A stretch of 64,000 nt of DNA. Source: Variovorax sp. 679 (GTDB lineage Bacteria > Pseudomonadota > Gammaproteobacteria > Burkholderiales > Burkholderiaceae_C). Within the stretch, counting starts at the first letter, position 1; the number at the start of each line of letters is the position of its first letter. Both the position numbers and the translations under genes were made by a program. The stretch spans positions 434,001 to 498,000 of the forward strand of contig NZ_RXFS01000003.1 in the NCBI RefSeq assembly GCF_003952185.1, read 5' to 3'. The notes under the pieces were generated by a model. It saw only the letters and a program-made list of their open reading frames with translations, made no database searches and was not told the DNA's origin. This document shows positions 17,064 to 26,358 of this stretch, in pieces.

Positions 17064-17984
17064 ATGAAGGCCCAGAACATCCTCCAGACCATCGGCAACA
17101 CGCCGCACATCCGCATCAACCGCCTGTTCGGCAATGCGAAGCAGCAGGTCTGGATCAAGTCCGAGCGCGCCAACCCCGGCGGCTCGATCAAGGACCGCAT
17201 CGCGCTGTCGATGGTGGAAGACGCGGAGAAGAGCGGCGCGCTCAAGCCCGACGGCACCATCGTCGAGCCTACTTCGGGCAACACCGGCATCGGCCTGGCG
17301 ATGGTGGCGGCCGTCAAGGGCTACAAGCTGATCCTGGTGATGCCCGACAGCATGTCCATCGAACGCCGCCGCCTGATGCTGGCCTACGGCGCCACCTTCG
17401 ACCTGACGCCGCGCGCCAACGGCATGAAGGGCTCCATCGCCCGCGCCGAGGAAATCGTCGCCGGCACGCCCGGCGCATGGATGCCGCAGCAGTTCAACAA
17501 CCCCGCCAACGTCGACGTGCACGTGCGCACCACGGCCGAGGAAATCGCTGCCGACTTTCCCGACGGCATCGACGTGCTGATCACCGGCGTGGGCACCGGC
17601 GGCCACATCACCGGCGTGGCGAAGGTGCTGAAGAAGAAGTGGCCCAAGCTGCAGGTGTTCGCGGTGGAGCCGGTGGCCTCGCCCGTGATCTCCGGCGGCG
17701 CGCCGGCGCCGCACCCCATCCAGGGCATCGGCGCGGGCTTCATCCCGAAGAACCTCGACACCTCGCTGCTCGACGGCGTGCTGCAGGTCGATGCCGAGCC
17801 GGCGCGCGAAATGGCCCGCCGCTGCGCGCGCGAGGAAGGCATGCTGGTCGGCATCTCGTCGGGCGCGACGCTCGCGGCCATCGCGCAGAAGCTGCCCTCG
17901 CTGGCGCCCGATGCGGTGGTGCTGGGCTTCAACTACGACACGGGCGAGCGCTACTTGTCGGTCGAAGGCTTCCTGCCGGCCTGA
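17064..17984 (+). CDS. cysK: Cysteine synthase A
   Basis: A 306-aa O-acetylserine sulfhydrylase that makes L-cysteine from O-acetylserine and sulfide, PLP-dependent. The PLP lysine is K43 in [16 protein letters not shown] near 69-77 binds substrate carboxylate; [12 protein letters not shown] binds the PLP phosphate. A strong AAGGAG lies 8 nt before the ATG. It stands alone between msrB and an FAD oxidoreductase. A weak hairpin (18002-18016) follows the stop. CysM or a cystathionine-synthase-like activity is possible but the motifs favour CysK. Confidence 0.9.
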   Translation: MKAQNILQTIGNTPHIRINRLFGNAKQQVWIKSERANPGGSIKDRIALSMVEDAEKSGALKPDGTIVEPTSGNTGIGLAMVAAVKGYKLILVMPDSMSIERRRLMLAYGATFDLTPRANGMKGSIARAEEIVAGTPGAWMPQQFNNPANVDVHVRTTAEEIAADFPDGIDVLITGVGTGGHITGVAKVLKKKWPKLQVFAVEPVASPVISGGAPAPHPIQGIGAGFIPKNLDTSLLDGVLQVDAEPAREMARRCAREEGMLVGISSGATLAAIAQKLPSLAPDAVVLGFNYDTGERYLSVEGFLPA

Positions 17985-18059
17985 CGCGCTATCCCTTTCA
18001 TAGCGCCTGCGGCGCTTAAAATGCGCGGCCTGCTTGATAAACACAAGCCCCACGCCGCC

Positions 18060-19706
18060 ATGCTGAGAATCTCCGAACTCAAACTCCCGCTCGACCACGC
18101 GCCCGAGGCGCTGTCCGCACTGATCGCAAAAACGCTCGGCATCTCGCCCGAGGCGATCGTCTCCCACAACGTCTACAAGCGCAGCTTCGACGCGCGCAAG
18201 GCCGACCTGCTCACGGTCTACATCTGCGACGTGCAGTTGGCCGATGCGAAGCTCGAAGCGAGCCTGCTCGCGAAGCACGCGGACCATCCGCACATCCAGA
18301 ACGCGCCCGACATGCGCTACACGCCGCCGGCCAGCGCGCCCGAAGGCGCATCGCGGCCCGTGGTGATCGGCTTCGGCCCCTGCGGCATCTTCGCGGCGCT
18401 GATGCTCGCGAAGATGGGTTTCAGGCCCATCGTGCTCGAGCGCGGCAAGACCGTGCGCCAGCGCACCCGCGACACCTGGGGCCTGTGGCGCAAGAGCGTG
18501 CTCAACCCCGAGTCGAACGTGCAGTTCGGCGAAGGCGGCGCCGGCACTTTTTCGGACGGCAAGCTCTACAGCCAGATCAAGGACCCGCGCTTCCTCGGCC
18601 GCAAGGTGATGGAAGAGTTCGTGAAGGCCGGCGCGCCGCCCGAGATCCTCTACGTCGCGCACCCGCACATCGGCACTTTCAAGCTGGTGAAGGTGGTCGA
18701 GAACATCCGCGAGCAGATCGTGGCGCTGGGCGGCGAGATCCGCTTCGAGCAGCGCGTGACCGACGTGCGCATCGAAGACGGCCACCTTCGCGGCCTCACG
18801 GTGCTCGACCAGACGACCGGCCAGAGCAGCGAGCTGCGCGCCGACCACGTCGTGATGGCGCTGGGCCACAGCTCGCGCGACACCTTCGCGATGCTGCATG
18901 CGCGCGGCGTGCACATCGAGGCCAAGCCCTTTTCCATCGGCTTCCGCGTGGAGCATCCGCAGGGCCTGATCGACCGCGCACGCTGGGGCCGCCATGCGGG
19001 CCATCCGCTGCTCGGCGCCGCCGACTACAAGCTGGTGCACCACGCGAGCAACGGCCGCTCGGTCTACAGCTTCTGCATGTGCCCCGGCGGCACCGTGGTC
19101 GCGGCCACCAGCGAGCCGGGCCGCGTGGTCACCAACGGCATGAGCCAGTACTCGCGCAACGAGCGCAACGCCAACGCGGGCATCGTGGTGGGCATCGACC
19201 CGCGCGACTTCCCTGGCGATGCGCTCGCCGGCATCGCGCTGCAGCGCGAACTCGAAAGCAATGCCTTCGTGCTCGGCGGCGGCGACTACCGCGCGCCCGG
19301 CCAGCTGGTGGGCGACTTCGTCGCCGGCAAGCCTTCCACCGCGCTCGGCAGCGTGATGCCGTCGTACAAGCCGGGCGTGACGCCGACCGACCTTCACAAG
19401 GCCCTGCCCGCCTACGCCATCGAGGCGATGCGCGAGGCCTTCCCGGCCTTCGGCCGCAAGATCAAGGGCTTCGACACGCACGACGCGGTGCTCACGGGCG
19501 TCGAGACGCGCACCTCCTCGCCCATCAAGATCACGCGCGGCGACGACTTCCAGAGCCTCAACGTGCGCGGCCTGTACCCTGCCGGCGAAGGCGCGAGCTA
19601 CGCGGGCGGCATCCTGTCGGCCGGCGTCGACGGCATCAAGGTGGCCGAGGCCGTGGCGCGCAGCGTGCTGGCGGAGTCGGAACGCGAACGCACGGCGAGC
19701 GTCTGA
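18060..19706 (+). CDS. FAD-dependent dehydrogenase (COG2509-like)
   Basis: A 548-aa flavoprotein. The N-terminal ~95 residues (MLRISELKLPLDH and VYKRSFDARK) form the small leading domain typical of this family. The FAD Rossmann motif VVIGFGPCGIFAALMLAKMG follows with ILE-type Glu in VLERG, then NVQFGEGGAGTFSDGKL and a C-terminal FAD segment (LYPAGEGASYAGGILSAGVDG, given as pattern). Substrate and role are not established for the family. ATG 18060 was chosen because the conserved N-terminus starts there; an in-frame ATG at 18021 would add 13 residues. The next gene follows after 8 bp. Confidence 0.85.
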   Translation: MLRISELKLPLDHAPEALSALIAKTLGISPEAIVSHNVYKRSFDARKADLLTVYICDVQLADAKLEASLLAKHADHPHIQNAPDMRYTPPASAPEGASRPVVIGFGPCGIFAALMLAKMGFRPIVLERGKTVRQRTRDTWGLWRKSVLNPESNVQFGEGGAGTFSDGKLYSQIKDPRFLGRKVMEEFVKAGAPPEILYVAHPHIGTFKLVKVVENIREQIVALGGEIRFEQRVTDVRIEDGHLRGLTVLDQTTGQSSELRADHVVMALGHSSRDTFAMLHARGVHIEAKPFSIGFRVEHPQGLIDRARWGRHAGHPLLGAADYKLVHHASNGRSVYSFCMCPGGTVVAATSEPGRVVTNGMSQYSRNERNANAGIVVGIDPRDFPGDALAGIALQRELESNAFVLGGGDYRAPGQLVGDFVAGKPSTALGSVMPSYKPGVTPTDLHKALPAYAIEAMREAFPAFGRKIKGFDTHDAVLTGVETRTSSPIKITRGDDFQSLNVRGLYPAGEGASYAGGILSAGVDGIKVAEAVARSVLAESERERTASV

Positions 19707-19714
19707 GGCAGGTC

Positions 19715-20281
19715 ATGCAGCACTCCGCCACATTCTTCGAGCGCCCCACCCTGGGCCACCTGATCGCCGCCACGCTGGCGATGGCGGCCGTGGTGCTCGC
19801 GTCCAACATCCTCGTGCAGTTCGCCATCAACGACTGGCTGACCTGGGGCGCCTTCACCTATCCGGTGGCGTACCTCGTGAGCGATCTCGTCAACCGGCGC
19901 TTCGGCCCCGGCATGGCGCGACGCGTGGCGTGGGTGGGCTTCGCCGTGGCTGTGGGCGTGTCGCTGCTGCTCGCGCCGGTGCGCATCGCGGCTGCCTCGG
20001 GGCTGGCCTTCATCGCATCGCAACTGCTCGACATCGGCGTCTTCGACCGCCTGCGCCGCGGCCTCTGGTGGCGCGCGCCGCTGGTGGCCACCGTCATCGC
20101 GGCCGTGCTCGACAGCATCGTGTTCTGGGGCATCGCGTTCGCGGGCACCGACGGCCCGTGGTTCACCTGGGCGCTGGGCGACCTCGGCGTGAAGCTCGCC
20201 GTCGGCGTTTTCATGCTGCTGCCGTTCCGGCTGCTGATCGGCCGGCAGGCCGCACAGGCTTCGGCCTTGCCCCAAGGATGA
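19715..20281 (+). CDS. VUT-family (YhhQ-like) transporter
   Basis: A 188-aa inner-membrane protein with about six TM helices: AATLAMAAVVLASNILVQF, TYPVAYLVSDLVNRRFG, AVGVSLLLAPVRIA, AFIASQLLDIGVF, VATVIAAVLDSIVFWGI and LGVKLAVGVFMLLPFRLLI. YPVAYLVSDLVNRRFG is the hallmark of the VUT/YhhQ family, known for queuosine-precursor uptake. It is 8 bp after the FAD oxidoreductase gene. A long ORF in this frame reads through the previous gene and is a shadow. The queuosine role is family knowledge, not proven here. Confidence 0.85.
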   Translation: MQHSATFFERPTLGHLIAATLAMAAVVLASNILVQFAINDWLTWGAFTYPVAYLVSDLVNRRFGPGMARRVAWVGFAVAVGVSLLLAPVRIAAASGLAFIASQLLDIGVFDRLRRGLWWRAPLVATVIAAVLDSIVFWGIAFAGTDGPWFTWALGDLGVKLAVGVFMLLPFRLLIGRQAAQASALPQG

Positions 20282-20389
20282 CCGCAGAAACGACAATGCG
20301 CCAAAGACGTTCAACCCGCGCCGCGTGCGCACCCGTGTTCCCCTGAATTCCTTCCCGTTTTCGCGCCAAGGCGCCGAAGAACTTCCAGA

Positions 20390-21322
20390 ATGACCGAAGC
20401 AACCACCGCCAACCCGAACAACAAGTCGCGCCGCCCCCGTGGCGAGCGCCTGGACATGGCCCAGCAGCTGCAGGCCCTGCGGACCGGCACCGAAGGCGCG
20501 CCGACGGATTCCGAAGCCGGCGCCGACGCGCCGTCTGCCGCGCCAGCGCAACAGGCAAGGCGTCCGCAGCAACATCAGCAGCAGCGCAACAGGCCGAAGA
20601 AGCCGCAGGCGCAACAACAGCAGCAGAAGCAGCAGAAGCAACCGCAGCAGCCGGCACGTCCGCAGCGCAAGGTGCACCCGGCGCTCGAACGCCTGTTCGA
20701 GCTGTACCCGAACCTCTTCGGCGCGCGCTTCCTGCCGCTGAAGCTCGGCGTGTACGAAGAACTGATCGCCCGCCATCCCGACGACTTCAAGGCCGAAGAG
20801 CTCAAGGTGGCCATGGGCCTGCACGCGCGCTCCACGCGCTACCTCGAGAGCGTGGCGGCCGGCCATCCGCGCCACGACCTCGACGGCAACGTCGCCGAGC
20901 CAGTGGCGCCCGAGCACGTGCACCACGCGATCCTCGAGCTGCACCGCCGCCGCTCGCAGCGCACCGGCGAAGACCTGCGCCCGCAACTCGTTGCGCGCCT
21001 GGCCCGCGCCGTCGAAGCCTCGGGCCTCGACCGCGAAGCCTATGCCGTTCTGGTGCGTTCGCGCGACGCGAACAACAACGCCGTGCTCGACGAGGCCCTC
21101 GCCCAACTGGCCGAACAGGCCGCCAAGCGCGAGGCGCTGTTGCGCGCCTTCGAAGCCAGCGGCCGCAGCGAAAAGGAGTTCGCGGACATGTATGGCATGG
21201 CCCAGGGCGAGGTCGCACGCACGCTGCAGCGCGCGCGTACCGACCGGGCCGCCGTGCCTGCAGCATCGGCGGCACCGGAAACGCCGGAAGCGCTGGAAGC
21301 ACCCGAATCCACGAACAGCTGA
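20390..21322 (+). CDS. ProQ/FinO-family RNA chaperone
   Basis: A 310-aa protein. Residues 1-93 are low-complexity, with Q-rich runs (QQHQQQRNRPKK, QQQQQKQQKQ) and basic patches. The FinO/ProQ domain spans about 95-190: VHPALERLFELYPNLF, FLPLKLGVYEELI, LKVAMGLHARSTRYLES. A C-terminal section (about 195-285) ends in an HTH-like GRSEKEFADMYGMAQGEVART. The fold binds structured 3' ends of sRNAs and mRNAs. The Q-rich tail resembles unstructured tails of larger ProQ proteins. A strong bidirectional terminator follows. Confidence 0.88.
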   Translation: MTEATTANPNNKSRRPRGERLDMAQQLQALRTGTEGAPTDSEAGADAPSAAPAQQARRPQQHQQQRNRPKKPQAQQQQQKQQKQPQQPARPQRKVHPALERLFELYPNLFGARFLPLKLGVYEELIARHPDDFKAEELKVAMGLHARSTRYLESVAAGHPRHDLDGNVAEPVAPEHVHHAILELHRRRSQRTGEDLRPQLVARLARAVEASGLDREAYAVLVRSRDANNNAVLDEALAQLAEQAAKREALLRAFEASGRSEKEFADMYGMAQGEVARTLQRARTDRAAVPAASAAPETPEALEAPESTNS

Positions 21323-21351
21323 TTCGCCACCATCCTGCCGGCAGAAAGCAA

Positions 21352-21384
21352 AAAGCCGCCACGGCAACGTGGCGGCTTTCTTGT
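21352..21384. terminator. Bidirectional intrinsic terminator between proQ-like gene and htpX
   Basis: An 11-bp perfect stem (21352-21362 with 21369-21379, AAAGCCGCCAC/GTGGCGGCTTT) closes a six-base loop. It is followed on plus by CTTGTT and preceded by an A-rich run that gives CTTTTTGC on minus. It sits between the convergent ends of the proQ-like gene and htpX and should stop both transcripts. Confidence 0.88.
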
Positions 21385-21412
21385 TGGCAGGCCGAGGCGG
21401 CCGGCCCCGTTT

Positions 21413-22288
21413 TCAGCGCTGCGCGTTCTGCAGCGCCGCAATGCGCTCTTCGATCGGCGGGTGCGTGGCAAACAACTTGCCCATGCTGCCGGTGATGCCC
21501 ATGGCTTCCACGGCCTTCGGCAGTTCGCCGGCCGGCAGGCCGCCCAGGCGCGCGAGCGCGTTGATCATCGGCTGCTTCTGGCCCATCAGCGCGGCGGCGC
21601 CTGCATCGGCGCGGAACTCGCGCTGGCGCGAGAACCAGGCCACCACCATCGCGGCGGCAAAGCCGAGCACGATGTCGAGCACGATGGTGCTCACGTAGTA
21701 GCCGATGCCGGGGCCCGAGCTGCGGTCGTCGCCGCGGCGCAGGAAGCTGTCGACCGCATAGCCGATCACGCGCGACAGGAACACGACGAAGGTGTTCATC
21801 ACGCCCTGGATCAACGTCATGGTGACCATGTCGCCGTTGGCGATGTGCGCGACCTCGTGGCCGATGACGGCCTCGACCTCTTCGCGCGTCATGTTCTGCA
21901 GCAGGCCGGTGGACACCGCCACCAGCGACGAGTTCTTGAAAGCGCCGGTGGCGAAGGCATTGGGCTCGCCTTCGAAGATACCGACCTCGGGCATGCCGAT
22001 GCCGGCCTTGTCGGCGAACTTGCGCACCGTGCCGACGATCCAGGCCTCGTCGGGCGTCTGGGGGTTGTCGATCATGTGCAGGCCGCTGGTCCACTTGGCC
22101 ATGGGCTTGCTGATGAGCAGCGAGATGATCGCGCCGCCGAAACCCATCACCAGCGCAAAGCCGAGCAGCGCCGTGAGGTTGAGCCCGTTGGCCGTGAGGA
22201 AGCGATTGACGCCGAGCAGGCTGGCGACCACGCCGAGCACCGCGACGACCATCACATTGGTCAGGACGAACAGAAGGATACGTTTCAA
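21413..22288 (-). CDS. htpX: Membrane zinc metalloprotease HtpX
   Basis: A 291-aa M48 protease of the inner membrane that degrades misfolded membrane proteins. Two N-terminal TM segments ([19 protein letters not shown] and [19 protein letters not shown]) precede the zinc motif HEVAH (H144-H148); two further hydrophobic segments follow, with a Glu ligand in [10 protein letters not shown]. It starts with TTG (22286-22288) behind a good GGAG, 8 nt away. Length and motifs are as in characterised HtpX. Confidence 0.93.
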   Translation of the reverse strand: MKRILLFVLTNVMVVAVLGVVASLLGVNRFLTANGLNLTALLGFALVMGFGGAIISLLISKPMAKWTSGLHMIDNPQTPDEAWIVGTVRKFADKAGIGMPEVGIFEGEPNAFATGAFKNSSLVAVSTGLLQNMTREEVEAVIGHEVAHIANGDMVTMTLIQGVMNTFVVFLSRVIGYAVDSFLRRGDDRSSGPGIGYYVSTIVLDIVLGFAAAMVVAWFSRQREFRADAGAAALMGQKQPMINALARLGGLPAGELPKAVEAMGITGSMGKLFATHPPIEERIAALQNAQR

Positions 22289-22323
22289 GTTGAATTCTCC
22301 GTGGGGAAATCTGCCACCCAGAT

Positions 22324-22341
22324 GAGGGCCCCGGGGCCCTC
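22324..22341. repeat. Perfect 18-bp GC palindrome upstream of htpX
   Basis: GAGGGCCCCGGGGCCCTC is perfectly self-complementary and lies 36-53 bp ahead of the htpX start, in the 161-bp gap after the DUF3025 gene. It lacks a T run on either strand, so it is not a standard terminator. It could be an operator or an mRNA leader hairpin. Confidence 0.5.
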
Positions 22342-22449
22342 TTCAAGCCGTATATCGAGCAGTTTGCGGCCTGGAAGCCCTGGGTGTTTTAGGTGTTCTG
22401 GGCGCTCCGGTCGGCGGCAGCCGGTAGAGCCATGATAGGAGCAAAAGTT

Positions 22450-23193
22450 CTAGGCCCCCGGTATTCCCCGGCCCGGCAAGGGCCTGAAGACCTGGGGATC
22501 GTCGTAGAACGACGCCGCCTCGTTCTCCTCGCACCAGCCGGGCACGCCGAGCACCGGCAGCGGCGCGAAGGGCTTGCGCTCCAGCTCGCGCGCATCGAGT
22601 GCCCGTGCCATGCGCACGTCATCCACGCCGGTCAGGTCATGCGTCAGCAACACGTGCGCGGTGATCGGCTTGCGCGGCGTCACCAGCTTCTCGAGCAACG
22701 CGTGGCCGAACAGCAGCAGGCGCGCCTCGCTCCACAGCCCGCGTTGCGCGACGAACAGCGTGTGCCAGTCGCGCGCGACCAGCGCCTGCCACAACGCGGG
22801 CGGCGCATCGAGCACCGCGCCGTTCTCGTCGAACAGCGTGAGCGCATCGCGCAGCGGCCCGCGCACGGCAGCAACGCCGTTGCGCTCGATCTCGGCAGCC
22901 TGCAGCTCGTTGAGGCGACGCTTGGTCTGCGGAAAAGCGAGCCAGACGAGTCCGTTGAAGAAGTCGTGCAGGTTGTCTCGGGTCGGGACCGTGCGGGTCT
23001 GGAAGATATGGGCCTCGTAGGCCTGGCCCGCTGGCAATGCGTCCTGCCGTACGAAATCGGGCACCGATGAGGGCTTGACCGTCTGCAGGGCGGAAGCCAC
23101 GCCTGCTTGCCGCGCGGTCTGCGCGACCGCTTCGCCGTGGACGCGATAGGGCGCAAGCCAGGGCTGCGCCCAATCGACAGCCGGCAGGTTCAA
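22450..23193 (-). CDS. DUF3025 domain-containing protein
   Basis: A 247-aa protein matching DUF3025: DNLHDFFNGLVWLAFPQTKRRLNELQ (pattern) near 73-98, LFDENGAVLD, and a HALLEKLVTPRKPITAHVL segment. No signal peptide or TM segment; function unknown. It starts with TTG whose last bases overlap the NYN-gene stop (TTGA at 23190-23193), so it is translationally coupled as third gene of pyrC-NYN-DUF3025. The weak start codon suggests it depends on upstream translation. Confidence 0.82.
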   Translation of the reverse strand: MNLPAVDWAQPWLAPYRVHGEAVAQTARQAGVASALQTVKPSSVPDFVRQDALPAGQAYEAHIFQTRTVPTRDNLHDFFNGLVWLAFPQTKRRLNELQAAEIERNGVAAVRGPLRDALTLFDENGAVLDAPPALWQALVARDWHTLFVAQRGLWSEARLLLFGHALLEKLVTPRKPITAHVLLTHDLTGVDDVRMARALDARELERKPFAPLPVLGVPGWCEENEAASFYDDPQVFRPLPGRGIPGA

Positions 23194-24002
23194 GGCGCGG
23201 GCGCGCCCGTCCAGCGGATGCGGTCCGGATGCTGCATCACGGCGAACTCCGCGGTGAGCTTGTCGAAGAGCTTGAGCGAGCTGCCGTGCTTGCCGAGCAG
23301 GCCCGCCGTGCGCAGGGCCTTCGCCACGTCGTTGAGCGGCACGTCGTTGCCGCTGCGCAGGGCCGGTGCAGCCTGCAGGATGAACTCGGCCGCCTCCGAG
23401 ATTTGCGGTTGCGGTGGCGGCGCAGCCTTGGCGGCCTTCGCCGTCTTGCGCGCCGGCGTCTTGGCCGCCGCCTTCTTGGCTGCAGGCGCCGCCTTGGCCC
23501 GCGCGGTCTTCGCGGGCGCCGACTTGGCCGCGGCCGCCTTCTTCGCCGGCGCGGTGCGTGCCGCCGGCTTCGTGGCGTGATGCGCGAGATCCACGAACGA
23601 GTCGTAGATGCCGACCGTCTCCTCGCCCGTCTTGCCCTGCTGGCCGATGCCGCAGACGCGGCAGCCCTTCTCGCGCAGGCGGATCACGAGCGGCGCGAAG
23701 TCGGAGTCGGAAGACACCAGCACCACCACGTCGGGCCGCTCGTCGATGACGAGGTCGATCGCATCGACCGACAGCGCGATGTCGGTGCTGTTCTTGCCGG
23801 CCGACAGGTTCACCATCGGCCGCACCGACAGCCGCTTGAAGAGCGCCTGCCGGTTCACCGCCATCTCGGCGTTGCAGTACGCGCGGCGCACGTGGATGGC
23901 GCCGTACTCTTCCATGGTGAGCTGCACGGCCTGCTCGATCACGTCGGCCGAGACGTTGTCGGCGTCGATCAGCAGCATCACGCGCAGCGCGGGGGTGGTC
24001 AT
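23190..24002 (-). CDS. NYN-domain nuclease-like protein with basic linker and OST-HTH domain
   Basis: A 270-aa protein. Residues 5-140 form a NYN (PIN-like, LabA/DUF88) domain with acidic residues in LLIDADN (D13, D15), STDIAL (D74) and SSDSDF (D99, D101), the usual metal site of this RNase fold. Residues ~145-200 are a histone H1-like Ala/Lys/Pro repeat ([19 protein letters not shown]). Residues ~203-265 are an OST-HTH/LOTUS-like domain ([22 protein letters not shown]). The likely role is RNA cleavage or RNA/DNA-associated regulation. It overlaps pyrC by 4 nt. Confidence 0.83.
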   Translation of the reverse strand: MTTPALRVMLLIDADNVSADVIEQAVQLTMEEYGAIHVRRAYCNAEMAVNRQALFKRLSVRPMVNLSAGKNSTDIALSVDAIDLVIDERPDVVVLVSSDSDFAPLVIRLREKGCRVCGIGQQGKTGEETVGIYDSFVDLAHHATKPAARTAPAKKAAAAKSAPAKTARAKAAPAAKKAAAKTPARKTAKAAKAAPPPQPQISEAAEFILQAAPALRSGNDVPLNDVAKALRTAGLLGKHGSSLKLFDKLTAEFAVMQHPDRIRWTGAPAP

Positions 24003-25030
24003 GCGAGCTTCCAGTTCACGGTTTCGCCGCCGCGCAGCGGCTTGAGCGTGGCTTCGCCGTAAGGCACCGTCTCCGGCACGGTCCAGCTTTCGCGCTTGAG
24101 CGTGATGGTGTCGGTGTGGCGCGGCAGGTTGTAGAAGTCGGGGCCGTTGAAGCTCGCGAAGGCTTCGAGCTTGTCGAGCGCGCCCGCGTTGTCGAAGGCC
24201 TCGGCGTACAGCTCGATGGCCGTGAGCGCGGTGTAGCAGCCGGCGCAGCCGAGCGCGTGCTCCTTCAGGTGCGCCGGGTGCGGCGCGCTGTCGGTGCCCA
24301 GGAAGAAGCGGTCGCTGCCGCTGGTGGCGGCCTCGACCAGCGCCACGCGGTGCGTCTCGCGCTTGAGCACGGGCAGGCAGTAGTAGTGCGGGCGGATGCC
24401 GCCGGTGAAGATGGCGTTGCGGTTGTACAGCAGGTGGTGCGCCGTGATGGTCGCTGCCGTGAAGCGGTCGGCGTCGCGCACGTAGTGGGCGCCTTCCTTG
24501 GTGGTCAGGTGCTCGAACACCACCTTCAGTTCGGGGAAGTCGCGGCGCAGCGGGATCATCACGCGGTCGACGAACACGGCCTCGCGGTCGAACAGGTCGA
24601 TGGCGGGGTCGGTCACCTCGCCGTGCACCAGCAGCAGCAGGCCGTGCTTCTGCATGGCCTCGAGCGTCTTGTAGGTCTTGCGGATGTCGGTCACGCCGGC
24701 ATCGCTGTTGGTGGTGGCGCCGGCCGGGTAGAGCTTGAGCGCGCGCACGCCGGCTTCGGCGGCCAGCGCGATTTCCTCGGGCGGCAGCTTGTCGGTCAGG
24801 TAGAGCGACATCACGGGCTCGAAGCCGGTGCCTTCGGGCACGGCGGCGAGGATGCGGTCGCGATACGCCACGGCCTGCGCGGCGGTGGTCACGGGGGGGC
24901 GCAGGTTCGGCATGATCAGCGCGCGGCCGAACTGGCGCGCGCTGTGGGGAACGACGGCTTCGAGTGCGGCGCCATCGCGCACGTGCAGGTGCCAGTCGTC
25001 GGGGCGGGTGATCGTGAGGGTGTCTGTCAT
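23999..25030 (-). CDS. pyrC: Dihydroorotase
   Basis: A 343-aa class II dihydroorotase for step three of pyrimidine synthesis (carbamoyl aspartate to dihydroorotate). Zinc motif DWHLHVRDG (H14, H16), the carbamylated-Lys segment [29 protein letters not shown] and the catalytic Asp region FLGTDSAPH are all present. The ATG at 25030 is the family start. It heads an operon with the NYN protein (ATGA overlap) and DUF3025. A longer reading frame upstream belongs to other sequences. Confidence 0.95.
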   Translation of the reverse strand: MTDTLTITRPDDWHLHVRDGAALEAVVPHSARQFGRALIMPNLRPPVTTAAQAVAYRDRILAAVPEGTGFEPVMSLYLTDKLPPEEIALAAEAGVRALKLYPAGATTNSDAGVTDIRKTYKTLEAMQKHGLLLLVHGEVTDPAIDLFDREAVFVDRVMIPLRRDFPELKVVFEHLTTKEGAHYVRDADRFTAATITAHHLLYNRNAIFTGGIRPHYYCLPVLKRETHRVALVEAATSGSDRFFLGTDSAPHPAHLKEHALGCAGCYTALTAIELYAEAFDNAGALDKLEAFASFNGPDFYNLPRHTDTITLKRESWTVPETVPYGEATLKPLRGGETVNWKLA

Positions 25031-25077
25031 GGCCCCGGGATTGTCGCATCGCCCCCCCGGGAGCCCCCGCCCGCGCC

Positions 25078-25293
25078 TCAGCGCCCCTTGTCGGGCTTGC
25101 GCCCCACCATCGCGCACATCGGGCAGAAGCCGATCAGCCCCGTCAGCGCGAGCATCGCGCCCATGAGGGCGACGGCCACGGCCAGCCCGAAGCCGGCCGT
25201 GCTCCAGCCGATGGCCGCGAAAACCAGGCCCGCGAGGCCCATGACGACGCGCAGCGCGCGCTCCCAGCCGGGAAGATTCTTTGCGTAGAGCAT
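25078..25293 (-). CDS. Small DUF2892-type membrane protein
   Basis: A 71-aa inner-membrane protein: an amphipathic N-terminus ([15 protein letters not shown]), two TM helices ([15 protein letters not shown] and [19 protein letters not shown]), then a CPMC motif and a basic tail. This matches DUF2892 proteins (similar to the YgaP membrane part), often near rhodanese or sulfur genes. The CPMC pair could be redox-active or bind metal. It is 47 bp upstream of pyrC on the same strand. Confidence 0.8.
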   Translation of the reverse strand: MLYAKNLPGWERALRVVMGLAGLVFAAIGWSTAGFGLAVAVALMGAMLALTGLIGFCPMCAMVGRKPDKGR

Positions 25294-25415
25294 GGCGATT
25301 CCTTCGATCCTTCTTGATGAATGAGTGCATGAGGAAGACCCTCGGACACCAAGAGGCGCCGAACCCGCCGATCGGTTCGCCGGAACGCGCAAATTTCCAG
25401 GGAGGAGAAAACCCG

Positions 25416-26141
25416 CTAGCGCAAGAACACCCGGCAGGCGCCCGGGTCCACGAGCTGCAGCCACTTGTGAAGGTTGACCGAGCAGCGCGCGCCCTTGCCC
25501 GGCGGCCACGGGTCGAAGATGCGCAGCGTGGTGCCGCGCCCGCCGGGATCGTCGTCGCCGCGAATGCCCACGACGAGCACCATGTGGCCCGGCCGCCCGA
25601 CACCGGCCGCATACCCCTTGGCCCCCCACGGCAGGTCGAGCATCAGCGGCCCGTCATGCAGCGCGGCACGCAGCTGGCCGACCGACCAGGAAGCCGGCGG
25701 ACGCACCGTCAGCCCGTGCGCGGCGGCGAAGAGCGCATCGGCCGTCATGGCTTCGTCGGCATCCTCGAAGGTGCACAGGCCGCCGTCGTCGGCGATCAGC
25801 CCGGGCGGCGTGCGCGCGACCACCGCCTGCACGTTGGAGCGCGTGATCATGGCCGTGCAGGCGGCCCAGCACTGGCCGGGCGTGGGCTGCGGGATCAGCG
25901 CGACGGGGTGCAGGATCGGTGCGTGGCATTCGTTGTCGAAAACCACGTTCTGCGTGCAGAGGCCGGCCTCGCCGTCCTCGGCGAGCCAGTGAGCGACTTG
26001 CAGGCGGCGCACCGCCATCCGGGTGACCGGGCCGTAGTCGCCGTCGAGCGCGAGTTCGGGGCCAGGTCGCAGCTTGCGGTTCAGCGCCTCCTGCAACCTG
26101 CGGACATCGGCGCCGCGCGAACCCTGTGTCAGTGTCGTCAT
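25416..26141 (-). CDS. Papain-like cysteine peptidase with N-terminal peptidoglycan-binding-like domain
   Basis: A 241-aa protein. Residues 1-55 look like a PG_binding_1 domain ([34 protein letters not shown]). Residues ~85-240 are a papain-like/C39-type peptidase: catalytic Cys91 in [13 protein letters not shown], His186 in [12 protein letters not shown] and Asp210 in RIFDPWPP. There is no Sec signal, so it is either cytoplasmic or exported by another route. AGGA lies 5 nt before the start. It could be a cell-wall or effector-type peptidase; no immunity gene or secretion gene is adjacent. It is divergent from a LysR gene. Confidence 0.75.
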   Translation of the reverse strand: MTTLTQGSRGADVRRLQEALNRKLRPGPELALDGDYGPVTRMAVRRLQVAHWLAEDGEAGLCTQNVVFDNECHAPILHPVALIPQPTPGQCWAACTAMITRSNVQAVVARTPPGLIADDGGLCTFEDADEAMTADALFAAAHGLTVRPPASWSVGQLRAALHDGPLMLDLPWGAKGYAAGVGRPGHMVLVVGIRGDDDPGGRGTTLRIFDPWPPGKGARCSVNLHKWLQLVDPGACRVFLR

Positions 26142-26358
26142 CGGTTCCTGTCCCTCGCAGACGCGAGGTTCCTTCAGGCTTGGGGCATGAGCGGCTGCAT
26201 TGTGGAAAGCGGCCGCCGGGGCGTCCATTCGTCGGACGGCATAGCCGGGATGGCGGGGGCCGCACGCCCCCCCGGGGGCACGCCCGTTGCTTGACGTGCC
26301 GCGCCGATCGGCCGAAGGTCCGGTCCCGCGCAAACCACCCTACATACCGGAAACCGAC

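Noticed and set aside
18002..18016. Hairpin AGCGCC-TGC-GGCGCT after cysK as terminator
   Set aside because: The stem is only six pairs and is followed by TAAAATG, not a T run; at best a weak terminator.
16929..19481. 850-codon minus-strand ORF
   Set aside because: Antisense shadow of cysK and the FAD oxidoreductase gene, with no family-like sequence.
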